A stretch of 64,000 bases of DNA from Tamarix chinensis (GCA_030549775.1 CM060171.1:2348001-2412000), one strand, 5' to 3'; shown: positions 47,881-59,235, counted from the stretch's first letter. Program-made: numbers and translations. Notes: generated from the letters alone by a model not told the origin.

Positions 47881-48638
47881 CTCCCGCACTCACAAGGATC
47901 GATAAAGACTATGTTGTAACTCGTTATAATTATTTGAGATTTAATGAGAAAGTTATCTGATTCGTGACTAGCAATGTTCATCTATGTTATTGTTTATTCT
48001 TCACACGCTATGCCTGTTTGTTCATGTATTTCTGTGTATGTGGGCCTTAGTGCGTTGTTCCCTTACTCAGTACGTAGCGTACTGATCACCCGTTTTATGG
48101 GTGCTGCTCATTCCCACGAGCAGAGGAACCCGTCTGAGTTTTGCAGGTAGGGGATGAGGTCTGTGGCATTTTCAGGGCTGCAAGTTGAGTCTGGATCTAG
48201 CTTGGGGGCCGAGAGTGACGTGGCTGGAGAACTTCCCCTATATTATCGTACTTTGTTAGTCCGTTATTTTAAGTACTCTGACATATAGACTTTTTAAATT
48301 GTATTTCGGAATGTAACTTTTGACTTTCGCACTCTGATTCCGTAAAACTTATGCTTTACGAATGATTTGTTTTGGTTCTATTCTTTTTAGCCTTAGCACT
48401 TAGTATCGGGTTGGTAGGTATGAATCGATCTGGTACTAAGTGTGGCGGTAATACCCCTGGATTTACAATTTTATTTGCTTGCTTCCGCTAAACTTCTTTA
48501 AAATTTATTAAAATTTTTCAGTAGTAAATTTGGGGGTGTTACAAATAAAATTTAAAAAATTTACTCAATTAAAACAACCAGACAATTAGTTTGACTTACC
48601 AGCCAACTATTCTAATGATTATTCAATCACTTTTCTAA

Positions 48639-48736
48639 ACCAGTTGATTAGTTTAGTTGAACAAAACTCTTTAGCAAAAAAAAAACAACCAGTTGATTAG
48701 TTTAGTCGAACAAAACTCTTTAGCAAAAAAAAAAAC
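48639..48736. repeat. 49-bp tandem duplication
   Basis: Two nearly identical units, each starting ACCAGTTGATTAGTTTAG and ending in an A-run, in the terminal part of the host long-LTR unit. Confidence 0.9.
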
Positions 48737-48908
48737 CAATCATTCGATTTGCATGAAAACTTATTTTATTCAATTTTTAAATCTTATTCAAATGCAACTT
48801 TTTCTCAAACTCAATTATAATTCCACATCAAAATCAAATATTATCAAATTTTTGATAAACACTACAACTTCACATTCAACAAACCTTACAAAAAGATGGG
48901 GTATTACA

Positions 48909-49400
48909 TTCATTATGTAGGAAAAAGTTTCATATAACATCAATAATATAGTAGAAGAAAAGGATAACCTATTGAGTACATTACGACCTTAGCTTATACT
49001 TTCTCATTCAAAGGTAATGACATTATTTTTCCCATTAACGAGTTATGATAATTTTGATAAAAATTACAATCTTTTTTGTTATATATTTTGTATCAACTTT
49101 TTATAAAATTGTGTTATGGTGAACATTGGATGATGCTTGTTCTTCACCACAACAATAAGTGTTTTTATTGGTTCAGATCCATGAATAGAAGAAAAAAATG
49201 CAGTACATTGTAAGGAAATTGGTAGTTATAACTTGCTATCATGGTAAAACATGTACCAAGCATTGTTAAATCATGAAACATATCATTTACAGTGTTGTAG
49301 ACATTTTATTGGTATGTGAATATTGTGCAGCATAATTTCCAACTCAATGGAGATGCTACATGGGTGATCATTATTGACCCTACATTGCTTAAAAAATAAA
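48909..49400 (+). pseudogene. Ulp1-like (C48) protease fragment, right part
   Basis: At 49107-49210 the frame reads KLCYGEHWMMLVLHHNNKCFYWFRSMNRRKKCSTL. This matches the central Ulp1 block, where HW supplies the catalytic histidine and a D normally follows in FYWLDxM; here that position is R. A later segment, NGDATWVIIIDP (about 49344-49380), fits loosely before the usual catalytic cysteine, which I do not find. Such SUMO-protease-like domains are common in plant MULE and CACTA transposons. The insertion 30629-48908 separates it from its left part. Confidence 0.5.
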
Positions 49401-49914
49401 TGGGTAAGTTTTTAGTTGGGTACTATTTTATTTAATGTTAAATTTTATATTTTTAATTGGTAAAGTTTGTTGAAACGTGAAAGCAATTCTATTCTTAACT
49501 GAAATTGTTGTAGACATGATTGTGGGATATAAATGCTCACATTCATGGTTTGTTTTGCAATTACTAGAAGCATAATTCCATTTGAAGCAATATTTTTTTG
49601 AACATATTTAATGAAATTTAATTAATCAAAATTGTAACATAAATTTGTTTTAGGGAGATGTATACAAAATGGGACAACACATCATGCTAGAAATAAGTGA
49701 TGGTTATCTTCTTCCATAAAATCGATGGATTGTTGGACATAGTTTTTAAAATTTGTAAGGTATGGTGTTTAAATATTGGGTTGATAATGAGACATTAAAA
49801 CTGTTTATGTATATCAATATGCATATGATAACTATCATCTCCAAACCATACTTCTTTGAACTCAACTTTCATGTACATTCAGTATCATACACAAACCCTA
49901 GAAAACCATTTTCG
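49401..49914. other. AT-rich stretch, no gene recognised
   Basis: It may be the degraded remainder of the Ulp1-bearing element. No conserved block was found. Confidence 0.35.
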
Positions 49915-50395
49915 TTCACTTGTATACCATGCTCAGTCATTTAAATACCATGCTTAGTGATTAGAAAATTTTATCTCGATCATTTAAACACCATGCTCAG
50001 TGATTTAAACACCACACTTAGTGATTAGAACACCATGCATGATCATTTGAATACCATACCGTGTGATTAGAACACGATGCCCATTCATTTGAACACTATG
50101 TCTAATGATTTGAACACAATTGTCAGTTATTTGAACACCATCCCATTCATTTAAACATGATATCCAATCATTTGAATACCATGTTTGTTCATTTGAACAC
50201 TATACATGATCATTTAAACACCATGCACAATGATTAGAATACCATATATGTTCATTAGAACACCTTGCTAGAACATTTGAACACTATGTTCGATCATTTA
50301 AATAGAATGCCTAGTGATTTAAATACCACGCTCAATCATTTAAAAATCATGTTTGATCATTTAAACACCATGCCAATCATTAGAAAAACGTAGGT
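49915..50395. repeat. ~21-bp tandem array, about 23 units
   Basis: Units of the form CATTTGAACACCATGCTCAGT recur with a period near 21 bp and frequent GATTAGAACACC or GATTTAAACACC variants. The spacing stays regular despite divergence. It lies downstream of the Ulp1-like fragment and may be a subterminal repeat of a DNA transposon or an independent minisatellite. Confidence 0.85.
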
Positions 50396-50774
50396 AATAT
50401 AATCACACCACTAAGCTTAGCAGGTTTAAATGAAGAGAAAAATTTTCACAGCCAAATTAAGCATGCCACTAAGCCTGCCGTGTTTAAAAAGACCAAAATT
50501 TGTGTATCTAGATTAACACTTCACTAATTCTATCATGTTCAAATAGAGACCATTTTTTTAATAATTAAACTTATAACTTCTTGGCATATATAGTGTACAC
50601 TACCCATAACATTAGAGCTCTCTCAAAAGCATATGATCTTCAATTCAACTAACTAATATTATACAATAAATGATTGTTCATCAATAATCCACAATTTTTT
50701 TTACTAAGAATCCATTTACAAAGAGTTTCACTAATTGCTATGAACTAACACCATGGCCTATTTGATTTCTACAA
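50396..50774. other. Non-coding stretch with weak repeats
   Basis: About three diverged units with CACTAAGCTTAGCAGGTTTAAA, CACTAAGCCTGCCGTGTTTAAA and CACTAATTCTATCATGTTCAAA lie between 50400 and 50560, at roughly 60-70-bp spacing. Confidence 0.55.
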
Positions 50775-52600
50775 GCTAGAAGCACTAAGTTGTGTTGATT
50801 GTGGAGGAGTAACATCACTCTCTTGAGTACCTATGACATCATCCTCCTTAGTATTTGTGGTTCTAATTATTCCTCTACCTCTTCCTTACCCCATTCCCTT
50901 TCCTCTTCATATAGGTTGCACTTCTCCCCTTTTTTCTATTTCTTCACCAACTTCTCAAACGCAAATAACACCCATATCTACATTTTCATTCACTGCTACT
51001 TGACAATCCTCATCAGCGGTGGATTTCGCTTTATCAATGATTAATTTAATAGTGTGAAACTATTTATGACAAATGAAATGAATCAATAACAAATTCATTC
51101 TTTAACAAAAATAACCAAACTACTAAAAACGAAAATAATTGATGCAATATACCAATTTGTAGACTATACAAGAATGAGGTTCATATTTAGATGCTCGAAT
51201 TGGAGCATCACCTAGCAATGAAGGTCGCCCAATAATTATGTGTGTTATACTCCTATACCATTCTAAATAGATAACTAAATCCTCAATACAAGCCTACCAT
51301 GAGCCATAAAATGGTAATGTGCTAACATTCACAAGATTGTTCTATTATTGGACGTATGTAGGATGAATCTAATCCCACTATGTAAAACAATGGGTCGTCC
51401 TTTTTTTTCTTTTTTACCTTACCCAACATGTGATGTTTTATTGGAATTTTCTACCTCATGAAAACTTTTTGCAACTCACAATCGGGACAATACAAATCCA
51501 CTATAAAATTGCAAATTATTTCATTATGCATAGTCCACAAAGCACTTTGTGCTAAAAACAAATTGGTGGAAGACTATCATACACACCAAGGTAAGGAATT
51601 CAAGTTACCTATGCAATATCCATACAAGTAAAAATATCAATATGAGATTAAATTATCCATATAACAATAATAAATAAAATATGAGAACTAATTTCAATTA
51701 AAGCATTGAGTTGTTCTCTGAGTTAGCCTAATGATCTTTGAGGATTATACACACAAATTTTTGCTCCACTCCACCTATGAAGCCCAATCACACACACGTA
51801 TTAATTAACAAAGTTTGATAACACATCAAGAATCATCAATTAATAACTATTCATTTCAAAATATTACCTATGTATATAAAGCATGTATGCTTCCAGAGGA
51901 TCTCTAATGTCCTCACTAATTTGTATTCTACTAGGGGTAAGAGATATGGGAACCCTTATACTTATTCTCTCCTAAGACCAAAACTATAAGGAGGCAACTA
52001 CAAGTTAAACTACAAATTTATAACAAGTTAAAGCTCAGACTAAATATAAATGATTTATACTTGTAAGTGAATCAAGCAACCATCAAATCTCTTAGTCCCT
52101 CGACATAAGGTGGTACAAAGACTCTTGTACAAGCCTGATAAGGCCATTGAACCACAAAAGCATTGATTTATCATTTAGTCATTATCAAGATATTGCAAAA
52201 ACAAACTTGATACAAAATAACCTTGTTTAGTTGGAAATAATATCTTTCCTATGATGAAAAGGCACCATGCCTTAGCATTGTGTATCAAATCTTTAATGGT
52301 AAGATCATCTGACAATATCTCAAAATAACTATGGAACCAATCAAGATATAATGATCTTCCTTTTAGCTTATCCTAATGTAGAGACTAACCCAATATTCTT
52401 ACAAGATTATCGCGATGAATTACACCCTCATGCCCAATTATAGGCAGACCAAGAATAGGTTAGTCTAGGATAACATCTACATCTTCTCATACAAATATCT
52501 CACCTACTATGCAAAAATAGATTTAGTCTGAGATGGTTTAGATTCATTAATGCACATGGAGGTACCTTTGGAGATTCTCTATACCAAGGAGCGATAGAAC
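50775..52600 (-). pseudogene. Plant mobile domain (PMD, MAIN-like) protein remnant
   Basis: Read on the minus strand: a frameshifted start (DVDVILD, then ILGLPIIGHEGV near 52450), then FEILSDDLTIKDLIHNAKAWCLFIIGKILFPTKQGYFVSSLFLQYLDN, CGSMALSGLYKSLC, ISIRVPISL near 51940, HRWSGAKICVYNPQRS near 51770, LEWYRSITHIIIGRPSLLG near 51260, and a C-terminal tail with GKGMGxGRGRGI near 50870. This is the order of blocks in plant mobile domain proteins, which occur both as host silencing factors (MAIN, MAIL1) and inside transposons. Many stops and frameshifts. The transposon-borne type is more likely here. Confidence 0.72.
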
Positions 52601-53597
52601 CATTCTAGTTTCATTCTCTTGTGGAGATTCTTGGAGACATTGTAAAGTGTAGGAGACTAAAGGAAGGTAAGTAAAAAGGATGATTTAGATTCTTGAGGTC
52701 AATGACTGGTGTTAGTTGGAAGAGTCTATTACACTTCAGGGGGCATCAACGATAAGTGGGAAGACATTCAATAGGAAGAAGACGAGCTCTAGAATTGTGA
52801 TTTGTGTGAATCTCCACTTAGATCACACATATAAATTTGTCAACTTGATCAAGAGGCCTAGGAGTCAGAGTAGGAGTCATATAGTACAGCTACGTACATT
52901 ATAGTTCAAGAAAGAATAAAATTCTAGAAGAATTATAAGTAGCTCATTTTGTAGGCATATAAATATGATTTGTCAAGCTAATACACTCCCAACATCCTTT
53001 GAACACTTTATGCCATATCCCTCATCTATGCATTTTTTTTTATCCTCATACCTTGCATAGTAAGTTTTCCTTTAGACTTTAACACTTACTAAGCTATCTT
53101 TTAAAGGAGTAGTCCCCTTCACTTGAGCCTAATTGTTGTTTTGTAGTTCTCTTAACACCTTCCAACCCATTGGTTGTAAATTTTTTACACCCTTATTTTC
53201 TTATGTTATGTTCATCTGTCTACCCCCATTGTTTTGATCCTTACCTTCCTTGAGTTCTATCCCTCTAAACCTTGCCTAGTTGAATTTTCTTCTTGTGATC
53301 GTTGGTCCCCTTAGACTCGTTCACTTAGATTCCTTCCTTTAACATTTATGATTTTGAACTCCTTCTCCTTTAACCTTTATCTTCATTGAATTATCTTCCC
53401 CAACTTTTATGCCAAGCACTTATCCTTCATCAATCCTTTGCTCCCACCAACTTATCAATATTTGAACCATGTTGCATTAGTTTACCCTTTTATCAATCTT
53501 ACCTTATTGACTATTCCTTCCTTTGATCTCAATTACTTTGACATTCTCTTTCCTTGAAATAAGTTTTCACGGACTTTATCCTTATTCTTTTGATTAT
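52601..53597. other. No gene recognised
   Basis: A small open frame at 52716-52904 has no recognisable similarity. 53100-53590 is rich in CCTT/CTTTGA words on the plus strand, suggesting part of an unlisted repeat. Confidence 0.35.
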
Positions 53598-53724
53598 TGT
53601 AATTTGGGCAGCCATAATGGAGCTTCTTTTTTCGTAGCCCAGAAACCCCAACCACACGTCGCCGCCCTATCAGCTCCTTATTCTGCTGCTGTCGACGACC
53701 GTAAACTCAGGAGTATTACTGCCA

Positions 53725-53770
53725 CACTTAGTACTAGATTGGTTCACTCCTACCATTCTAGTACTAAGTG
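53725..53770. other. Terminal hairpin of long-LTR family (best copy)
   Basis: CACTTAGTACTAGA (53725-53738) pairs perfectly with TCTAGTACTAAGTG (53757-53770) around an 18-nt loop. Equivalent hairpins occur at 12639-12684, 32395-32440, 34471-34515 and 48398-48442. Confidence 0.8.
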
Positions 53771-54015
53771 CTAAGGCTAAACGAGGCTAACATCAAACAC
53801 AAGTCATTAATAAAAACACAAGACATCAGTAAAACACAAGTCATACGGAAATCAAAGTGCGGTTTAGAATTACAATCCAAGAGCAAGTGACTGGAGTTTT
53901 TCAAAACATAAAGTACCATAAGACATCACATAACTAAAATAAAATAATATATGGTCCAATAAGAGAAAATAGAGTCCGGCCGAGTCGCTCTCGAATTCCC
54001 AAGTCAGGTCTAGGC

Positions 54016-54078
54016 TCAACGCTCAGCCCCACTCGATGCATCGTAAGTGTCGTAGGCATCGAAGACGTTATACCCTAC
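54016..54078 (-). other. Short shared reading frame (copy 2)
   Basis: Reads VGYNVFDAYDTYDASSGAER and a stop, 63 bp, aligned codon for codon with 12941-13003. The acceptor-like AG is changed to GG here. Confidence 0.4.
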
Positions 54079-54349
54079 CCACACAAGCTCAAATGGGTCT
54101 TTTGCTCGTGGAAATGAGCAGCACCCATGAAACAGGTGATTAGTATGCTATGTACTGAGTAAGGTAACAGATACACTAAGGCCAAACATACAAAACATAC
54201 AACATAGCATACATGGCATAATCAAATGAACTGCATGTAGTAATACAGATAATGAAGGCCGGCTATGGTCCAATTAAACTTATTTTCTTTTACATCTCTG
54301 TTAAATATAGTCATTTCACACCATAATCTTTATCAATCCATGCGAGTAC

Positions 54350-54700
54350 AGGAACCCCACTATTATAGCCGGTGGATCGGTCACTTATAGGGCAGAACAC
54401 ACCTAACCACTATTTTTGCCTGTGGATCGGTCTCCGGGGTAGAACGCTCCTAGCCACTATTATGCCGGTGGATCGGTCTAGCCCCAACTCTTACGATGTT
54501 TCACTATGATTAAAAAGTGTCTTTCCCATGATTCAATGGCAACTTAATGTTTGGTTTTTTGAGATCGAGATCTCCCACTATTATAGCTGGTGGATCGGTC
54601 ACTTATAGGTCAGAACGCACCTAACCACTATTATATGTCGGTGGATCAATCTCTAGGGCACCCTGGCACCTAACCACTATTATGTTGTGGATCGGTCTAG
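54350..54700 (-). repeat. Tandem array in truncated long-LTR unit
   Basis: About six degenerate units carry CCACTATTATAGCCGGTGGA-like sequence followed by TCGGTC. Same family as the other arrays. Confidence 0.82.
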
Positions 54701-56392
54701 GCCAGGCTCAACAATCTTACTCTTTAAGTGATTAGTATCTTATTCGTGTCTTATTGGACAAAGCTTTTCACCCTTGACATGCATGTCAACTACCTTCTAC
54801 TCTTATTCTCCCAAGGGGGCCTGTCCCATATCTTGAGACTCCTGCGCCCCTTATCACACTCCGACATCCATTTCCCTTTACACTTACACTTTAATATAAA
54901 ACCCAACTCCTACGGGTTTGGGTTAGGCCCAACACCTTATGACGTCAACTCCACCTACTATCACCCTATAGGGTTTTTCCTTAAAAAGCCTGATTGGACC
55001 GATGTGGCCCAACCCTTTCTCTCACTTACACTACTATTACCTCGTTTATCGCCCCATACCTTATCTCATTAGATCCAATCCCAAATCATATCATCCTACC
55101 TTTCAATTTCACATGTGACAAAAAAAACCCTAGTTGGCCACTTAAAACCCTAGTACCTTTCTTCTCCCACAAGTAAGCACTCTATTTTTCACCTAATATC
55201 TCTTCTCTCCCATGGCACCCATAATCACCGATTATATAATAAAATCTCACTCTGAACTCGTACTCTACTCTTCCTTGATCATTTTTACTCCCACATTTTC
55301 TAAATTACTACTTCCTCCCAAAACCCTAATTGGGTCCCTTATAAACCCTTACAACAACCTACATACTATTTTACATCCCAAGTCTCCAATCACTTTAAAA
55401 CTCTCCCCTTATCTTATTTACACCTTAAAATAACTTTTTTCACATAAAGATCATCTCCATGAAATTTTTATCCATCCCATGCAAACACCTAAAGTCCCCA
55501 TGAAAAGTTTAGGATCCCCATGCATGGTTTCCATCTCTCATTCACTTTGGTCAACCTCATATCCCCCTTAGTGAACTCACTTCCCATTTTATTTCATTTT
55601 ATTCTTTTATTCCCATATCATATTACCAATTGTCCTAGCATGCATGTCCTAGAGGGCCATATCATATCACACCATAATCACCATATATACATATCATACT
55701 CATGTCATAAGAAAACACATACAACATACCTCAACTCTAAGCTACGCTACACATAAGACAAGATAAGGACAATCATACGATACACAACATAACATGATAT
55801 ATATAGCATCCAAGGCATACAAGTCACATAACATATATGGGCCTTAGCTACATCCTTACCTAAGACGACGCGGGGCTTGGAGCACGATCCTACGCCTCCT
55901 TAGGGTTTCGGCTCGATTCACTTATAAGAGGAAAAACTAAGGATTAGTTTCCCTCCTACCAAAAGTACTATTACTCCTTATTTTAGTCTAAGATTAGGGT
56001 TATTATTATTAAGGGAGCGTTACATGTGAAAACTAGGGTTTTTACCCTCAAGTTATCCTACTAGATATTACTAGTCAAATTATATTTATTTTAATATTTA
56101 TAGCTATATTTACATCATTAAACCTAGTAGCTTTATTTCTTCTAATACTAGTACTAATACTAGTTATAGAAAAATAGTGATAATAATACTAGTAGTAGTA
56201 ATACTAATGCCCCTGTTGGTAGAAACCTTAGTATGTTTAAGGCCAAGGATAATAATAGTGTTGGGGTTAAAATAATAATATAATAGTAGTAATATTGACA
56301 AAGTACTAATATTTCTAATGATAGGAGTTATATATTGAATAATAATAATAATATAAGGGTTCAATATATTTTTGTCACAATAATAGTAACAA

Positions 56393-56394
<2 letters not shown>

Positions 56395-56435
<41 letters not shown>

Positions 56436-56596
56436 GTAACCAAAATAGTAATAATAATATAAGGGTCCAAATATTTATTTTAATAATTAAAAGTGATAAT
56501 GGACAAGGTTAGTAAGAATAATATTGGCAAGAAGCAAGTTAGCAATAATGTTATTTATAGTAGTAGTAGTATTAGATAATATTAGTATTAATAATG

Positions 56597-56650
<54 letters not shown>

Positions 56651-56804
56651 GATATGGTGATAATATTAGTAATAGCTTTCGTCTTAGGGTTAATACTAAT
56701 GGTGGTCCTAGAAGTTGTCTTAGTGGTAGTCTTAGTGATAATGGCCAAGTTACGTTTAGTAAGAAATGATAATAATAATACTAATGATAATAGTATTAGT
56801 AGTG

Positions 56805-56852
<48 letters not shown>

Positions 56853-57180
56853 ATACTAATAATAATGATGATAATAATAAAGATAACTATATTAATACTA
56901 AAGTTGTTAATAATAATAATAATGATAATAGTATTAGTATTAGTAATAGAAATAACAACAACAACAACAACAACAATAATAAGGATAACTATTTAAATGC
57001 TAAAGTTATAGCCTTTTAAATAGTATACCATAGTTATAAATATTTCTGAAATTAGGTTAGGTAATAAGAGTGATACATAATAATAATATTAATAATGGTA
57101 ATAATAATAACAATGATAATACAACACTAATAATAATGATAATAATAATAATAATAATAGTAATAGTAATAGTAATAACA
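56395..57180. repeat. AAT / AGT microsatellite block
   Basis: Runs of AAT at 56395-56436 and 56602-56650, a TAG run at about 56800-56850, and an ACA run near 56950-56975, in the position equivalent to 44640-46180. Confidence 0.9.
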
Positions 57181-57697
57181 CTTATAGAAAATAGTTTAAG
57201 GGCTGGGGAAGTTGGAGTACCACCTAAGGTTCATGGCAGAACTGGTGGCGGCACGTGGCAGCAACGGCGGCGGCAGCGGCAGCGGTGGAGGAGGGAGAGA
57301 GAAAAAAAAGCAAAGGAAAAAGGGGAAATGGAAATAGGGGGAATAGATAAGATGACTTATGGAAAATAGGTTGTAGTATTTTTTGTAGATAAACAAATTT
57401 TAATAATTTAACTTAATATATTTTAATATATTTCTTTAAAAGATAAATTTTAGAAAATATTGGTTTGAAACAATATTTAAATAAAATGAGTATGATAAAA
57501 TAACAAATTATTTATTTTAATTTATTAAATATTCACATACAATTTTATATACTCTAAAATCCACAAAATAATTAAATCAAATAAACTTAAAAGGAAAAAT
57601 CCTCAAAATAATCAAATTAAATAAGTTTAAAAGCTAAGTTATCCCAAATAAAAGTGATTTATTAAATTATAGACTTTTAAAATATTGGGGGATTACA

Positions 57698-57919
57698 TGA
57701 CATTTCCCTTCATTGATGTTTATCCTTCAAGACATGTCATACTCCACCTATGTTTCTATTGCTCCTGTCTGTTGGTTTATGCCTCCATTACATCAAATTC
57801 TTTTATCCATGTTTCGATCGACTCCTTAACCTTGACTAAATGCTTTGTTAATTGTACCTTCACTCGAAACTTCTTTCCCTTTGACTTTAGGGATGAAGTC
57901 TCTTTTAATATGGTAGTGA
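57698..57919. other. Short unassigned stretch
   Basis: No gene recognised. It resembles 53100-53590 in its CTTTGACTTT and CCTTCA words, so both may belong to the sequence into which the truncated unit inserted. Confidence 0.3.
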
Positions 57920-59235
57920 TGTAATACCCCAAAATTTGATAATCCTAATTACTATATAATTAGCCTTGTAATCCACTTCAAAATTTTCTATCATTTTTTC
58001 CAATCCATTTATATTAAACTTGAGATTTTTCAGTACTTATTTCATTCATCTGCATAAACTAAAACTTTTATGCAAATTCTCCAATCAAGTCATATGCACT
58101 CTTTTTGATTCATTCTATCTTTTAACTCATTCTTAAAAATATTTCCAAACATATTCTTTCATTTTGATGCCTTCCACGTCATTTTTATGGCTTTATTCTA
58201 ATTATTTATTTACTTATGGAAAGATTTGAGTCATATATAGATCACAATTTATGTGATTTTTTGTTTTATGTCAGATCTCACTTTTTTCAGCTCATACAAA
58301 AATTCTTATTTATTCTAAAAATATTCTAAGCATATAAAAGGTTCCCAAAATAATTTAAGTTCATAAGTTGATTTTTCTAAATCACAAAGTCATAGAAATT
58401 TTCTTTTTTCACAACATATGATATTCATCGAGTTTTTTGCTTTAATAAGTTTTAGCTCTAAAGCAATTTCAAAGTCAAATAAATATTTTAATTTATAAAA
58501 TTATTTTACATCCATCCGTACCCTTTTATACCATTCCTTAATTGTTTTTCTTATATGTAGAAAAGTGCATTTCTACGGATTATTTAATTTTGTCATTTTT
58601 ACTCATTTTTCATCTATCTATATTTAAGACAACCCTAATACCTATTTTTTTTATACATTTCGGTTTATAAAATTATTCCACACCTTGCAATAAATTTTTA
58701 TTATTTTTGGGATTCATTTGCTATTTTTTCTAATAAATCCTTATTTTCCAACCTTTCTACTTATGCAATTATCTTAGAAAACTTGTGAAATACCAACCTA
58801 CCCCTCTTCTAGGTTATATGTGACTCTAATATGTTGGGATATGATATGTCAAATTTTGGATGCTAGAATTCAACCAAAAACCTTTCCATAATCCAATATC
58901 ACCAAAATCCATACACTCTTAGAATCTCTTTCTTCTCCTTTTTGTATTTTTGTGAGCTTACAAGGAAGACCCACTCCCCCCATCTTATTCGAGTCAGACC
59001 TAGGAAAGGGATAGGTTGTTGATTTTGAACAAATAACCCCCCTCAATTGCATGTTTTATTTCAAAATCAAAAACTCACAAAATTAGCTCCAAATGTTTTC
59101 TTCATCTAGTTGATTTCTTTGCTACTATGCACACCTCGTTCGCTCTCTCTGGTTATCATCTACCTGTGGTCTTTATTTGGTTTTGAATCGTTCATTTCAT
59201 ACAATAATTGCTAACTCATTTCTTATGTTTGGAGA
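57920..59235. other. Possible start of another LTR, otherwise unassigned
   Basis: TGTAATACCCCAAAATTTG at 57920 matches the family's terminal sequence, but what follows does not match the other copies and no paired end was found. The rest is AT-rich with no gene seen. Confidence 0.3.

Larger units (their letters stand above)
43101..48543 (+). mobile_element. Long-LTR unit (solo LTR), sense plus, nested in 30629-48908
   Basis: It starts TGACATACCCCAAAAACCC and ends TTTGGGGGTGTTACA. A perfect duplication AATAA (43096-43100 and 48544-48548) gives 5443 bp. In order: AT-rich start, polypyrimidine tract 43525-43640, GGCCTGGGCCGGCC near 43637, TATA at 44087, GC-rich leader to 44570, trinucleotide block 44640-46180, splice-like segment 46391-46450, array 47560-47880, acceptor-like TTTTGCAG ending 48146, hairpin 48398-48442. 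It is the clearest copy. No gag-pol. Confidence 0.93.
30629..48908 (-). mobile_element. Long-LTR unit (solo LTR), sense minus, host of three nested units
   Basis: The left end reads TGTAACACTCTCC and the right end ATGGGGTATTACA. Flanks are TTTAT (30624-30628) and TTCAT (48909-48913), an imperfect 5-bp duplication. Removing the nested units leaves about 3.4 kb (30629-32294, 41750-43100, 48549-48908). AACCAGTCGATTGATTT-like repeats on both sides of 43101-48543 (41760-41990 and 48560-48750) support one continuous host. A minus-strand TATA-like box lies near 42640 and a donor-like GTAAGCC starts at 42405. No gag-pol. Confidence 0.75.
53707..57697 (-). mobile_element. Truncated long-LTR unit (solo LTR), sense minus
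   Basis: It ends TTGGGGGATTACA at 57697 but lacks the usual left end: about 90 bp before the hairpin are replaced by unrelated GC-rich sequence. It keeps the hairpin (53725-53770), reading frame 54016-54078, array 54350-54700, splice-like segment 55860-55920 and AAT/AGT microsatellites at 56395-57180. The five bases after it (TGACA) have no partner at the left, as expected for a rearranged copy. Confidence 0.82.

Noticed and set aside
52716..52904. A 62-codon plus-strand frame.
   Set aside because: No recognisable domain and no supporting context; expected by chance.
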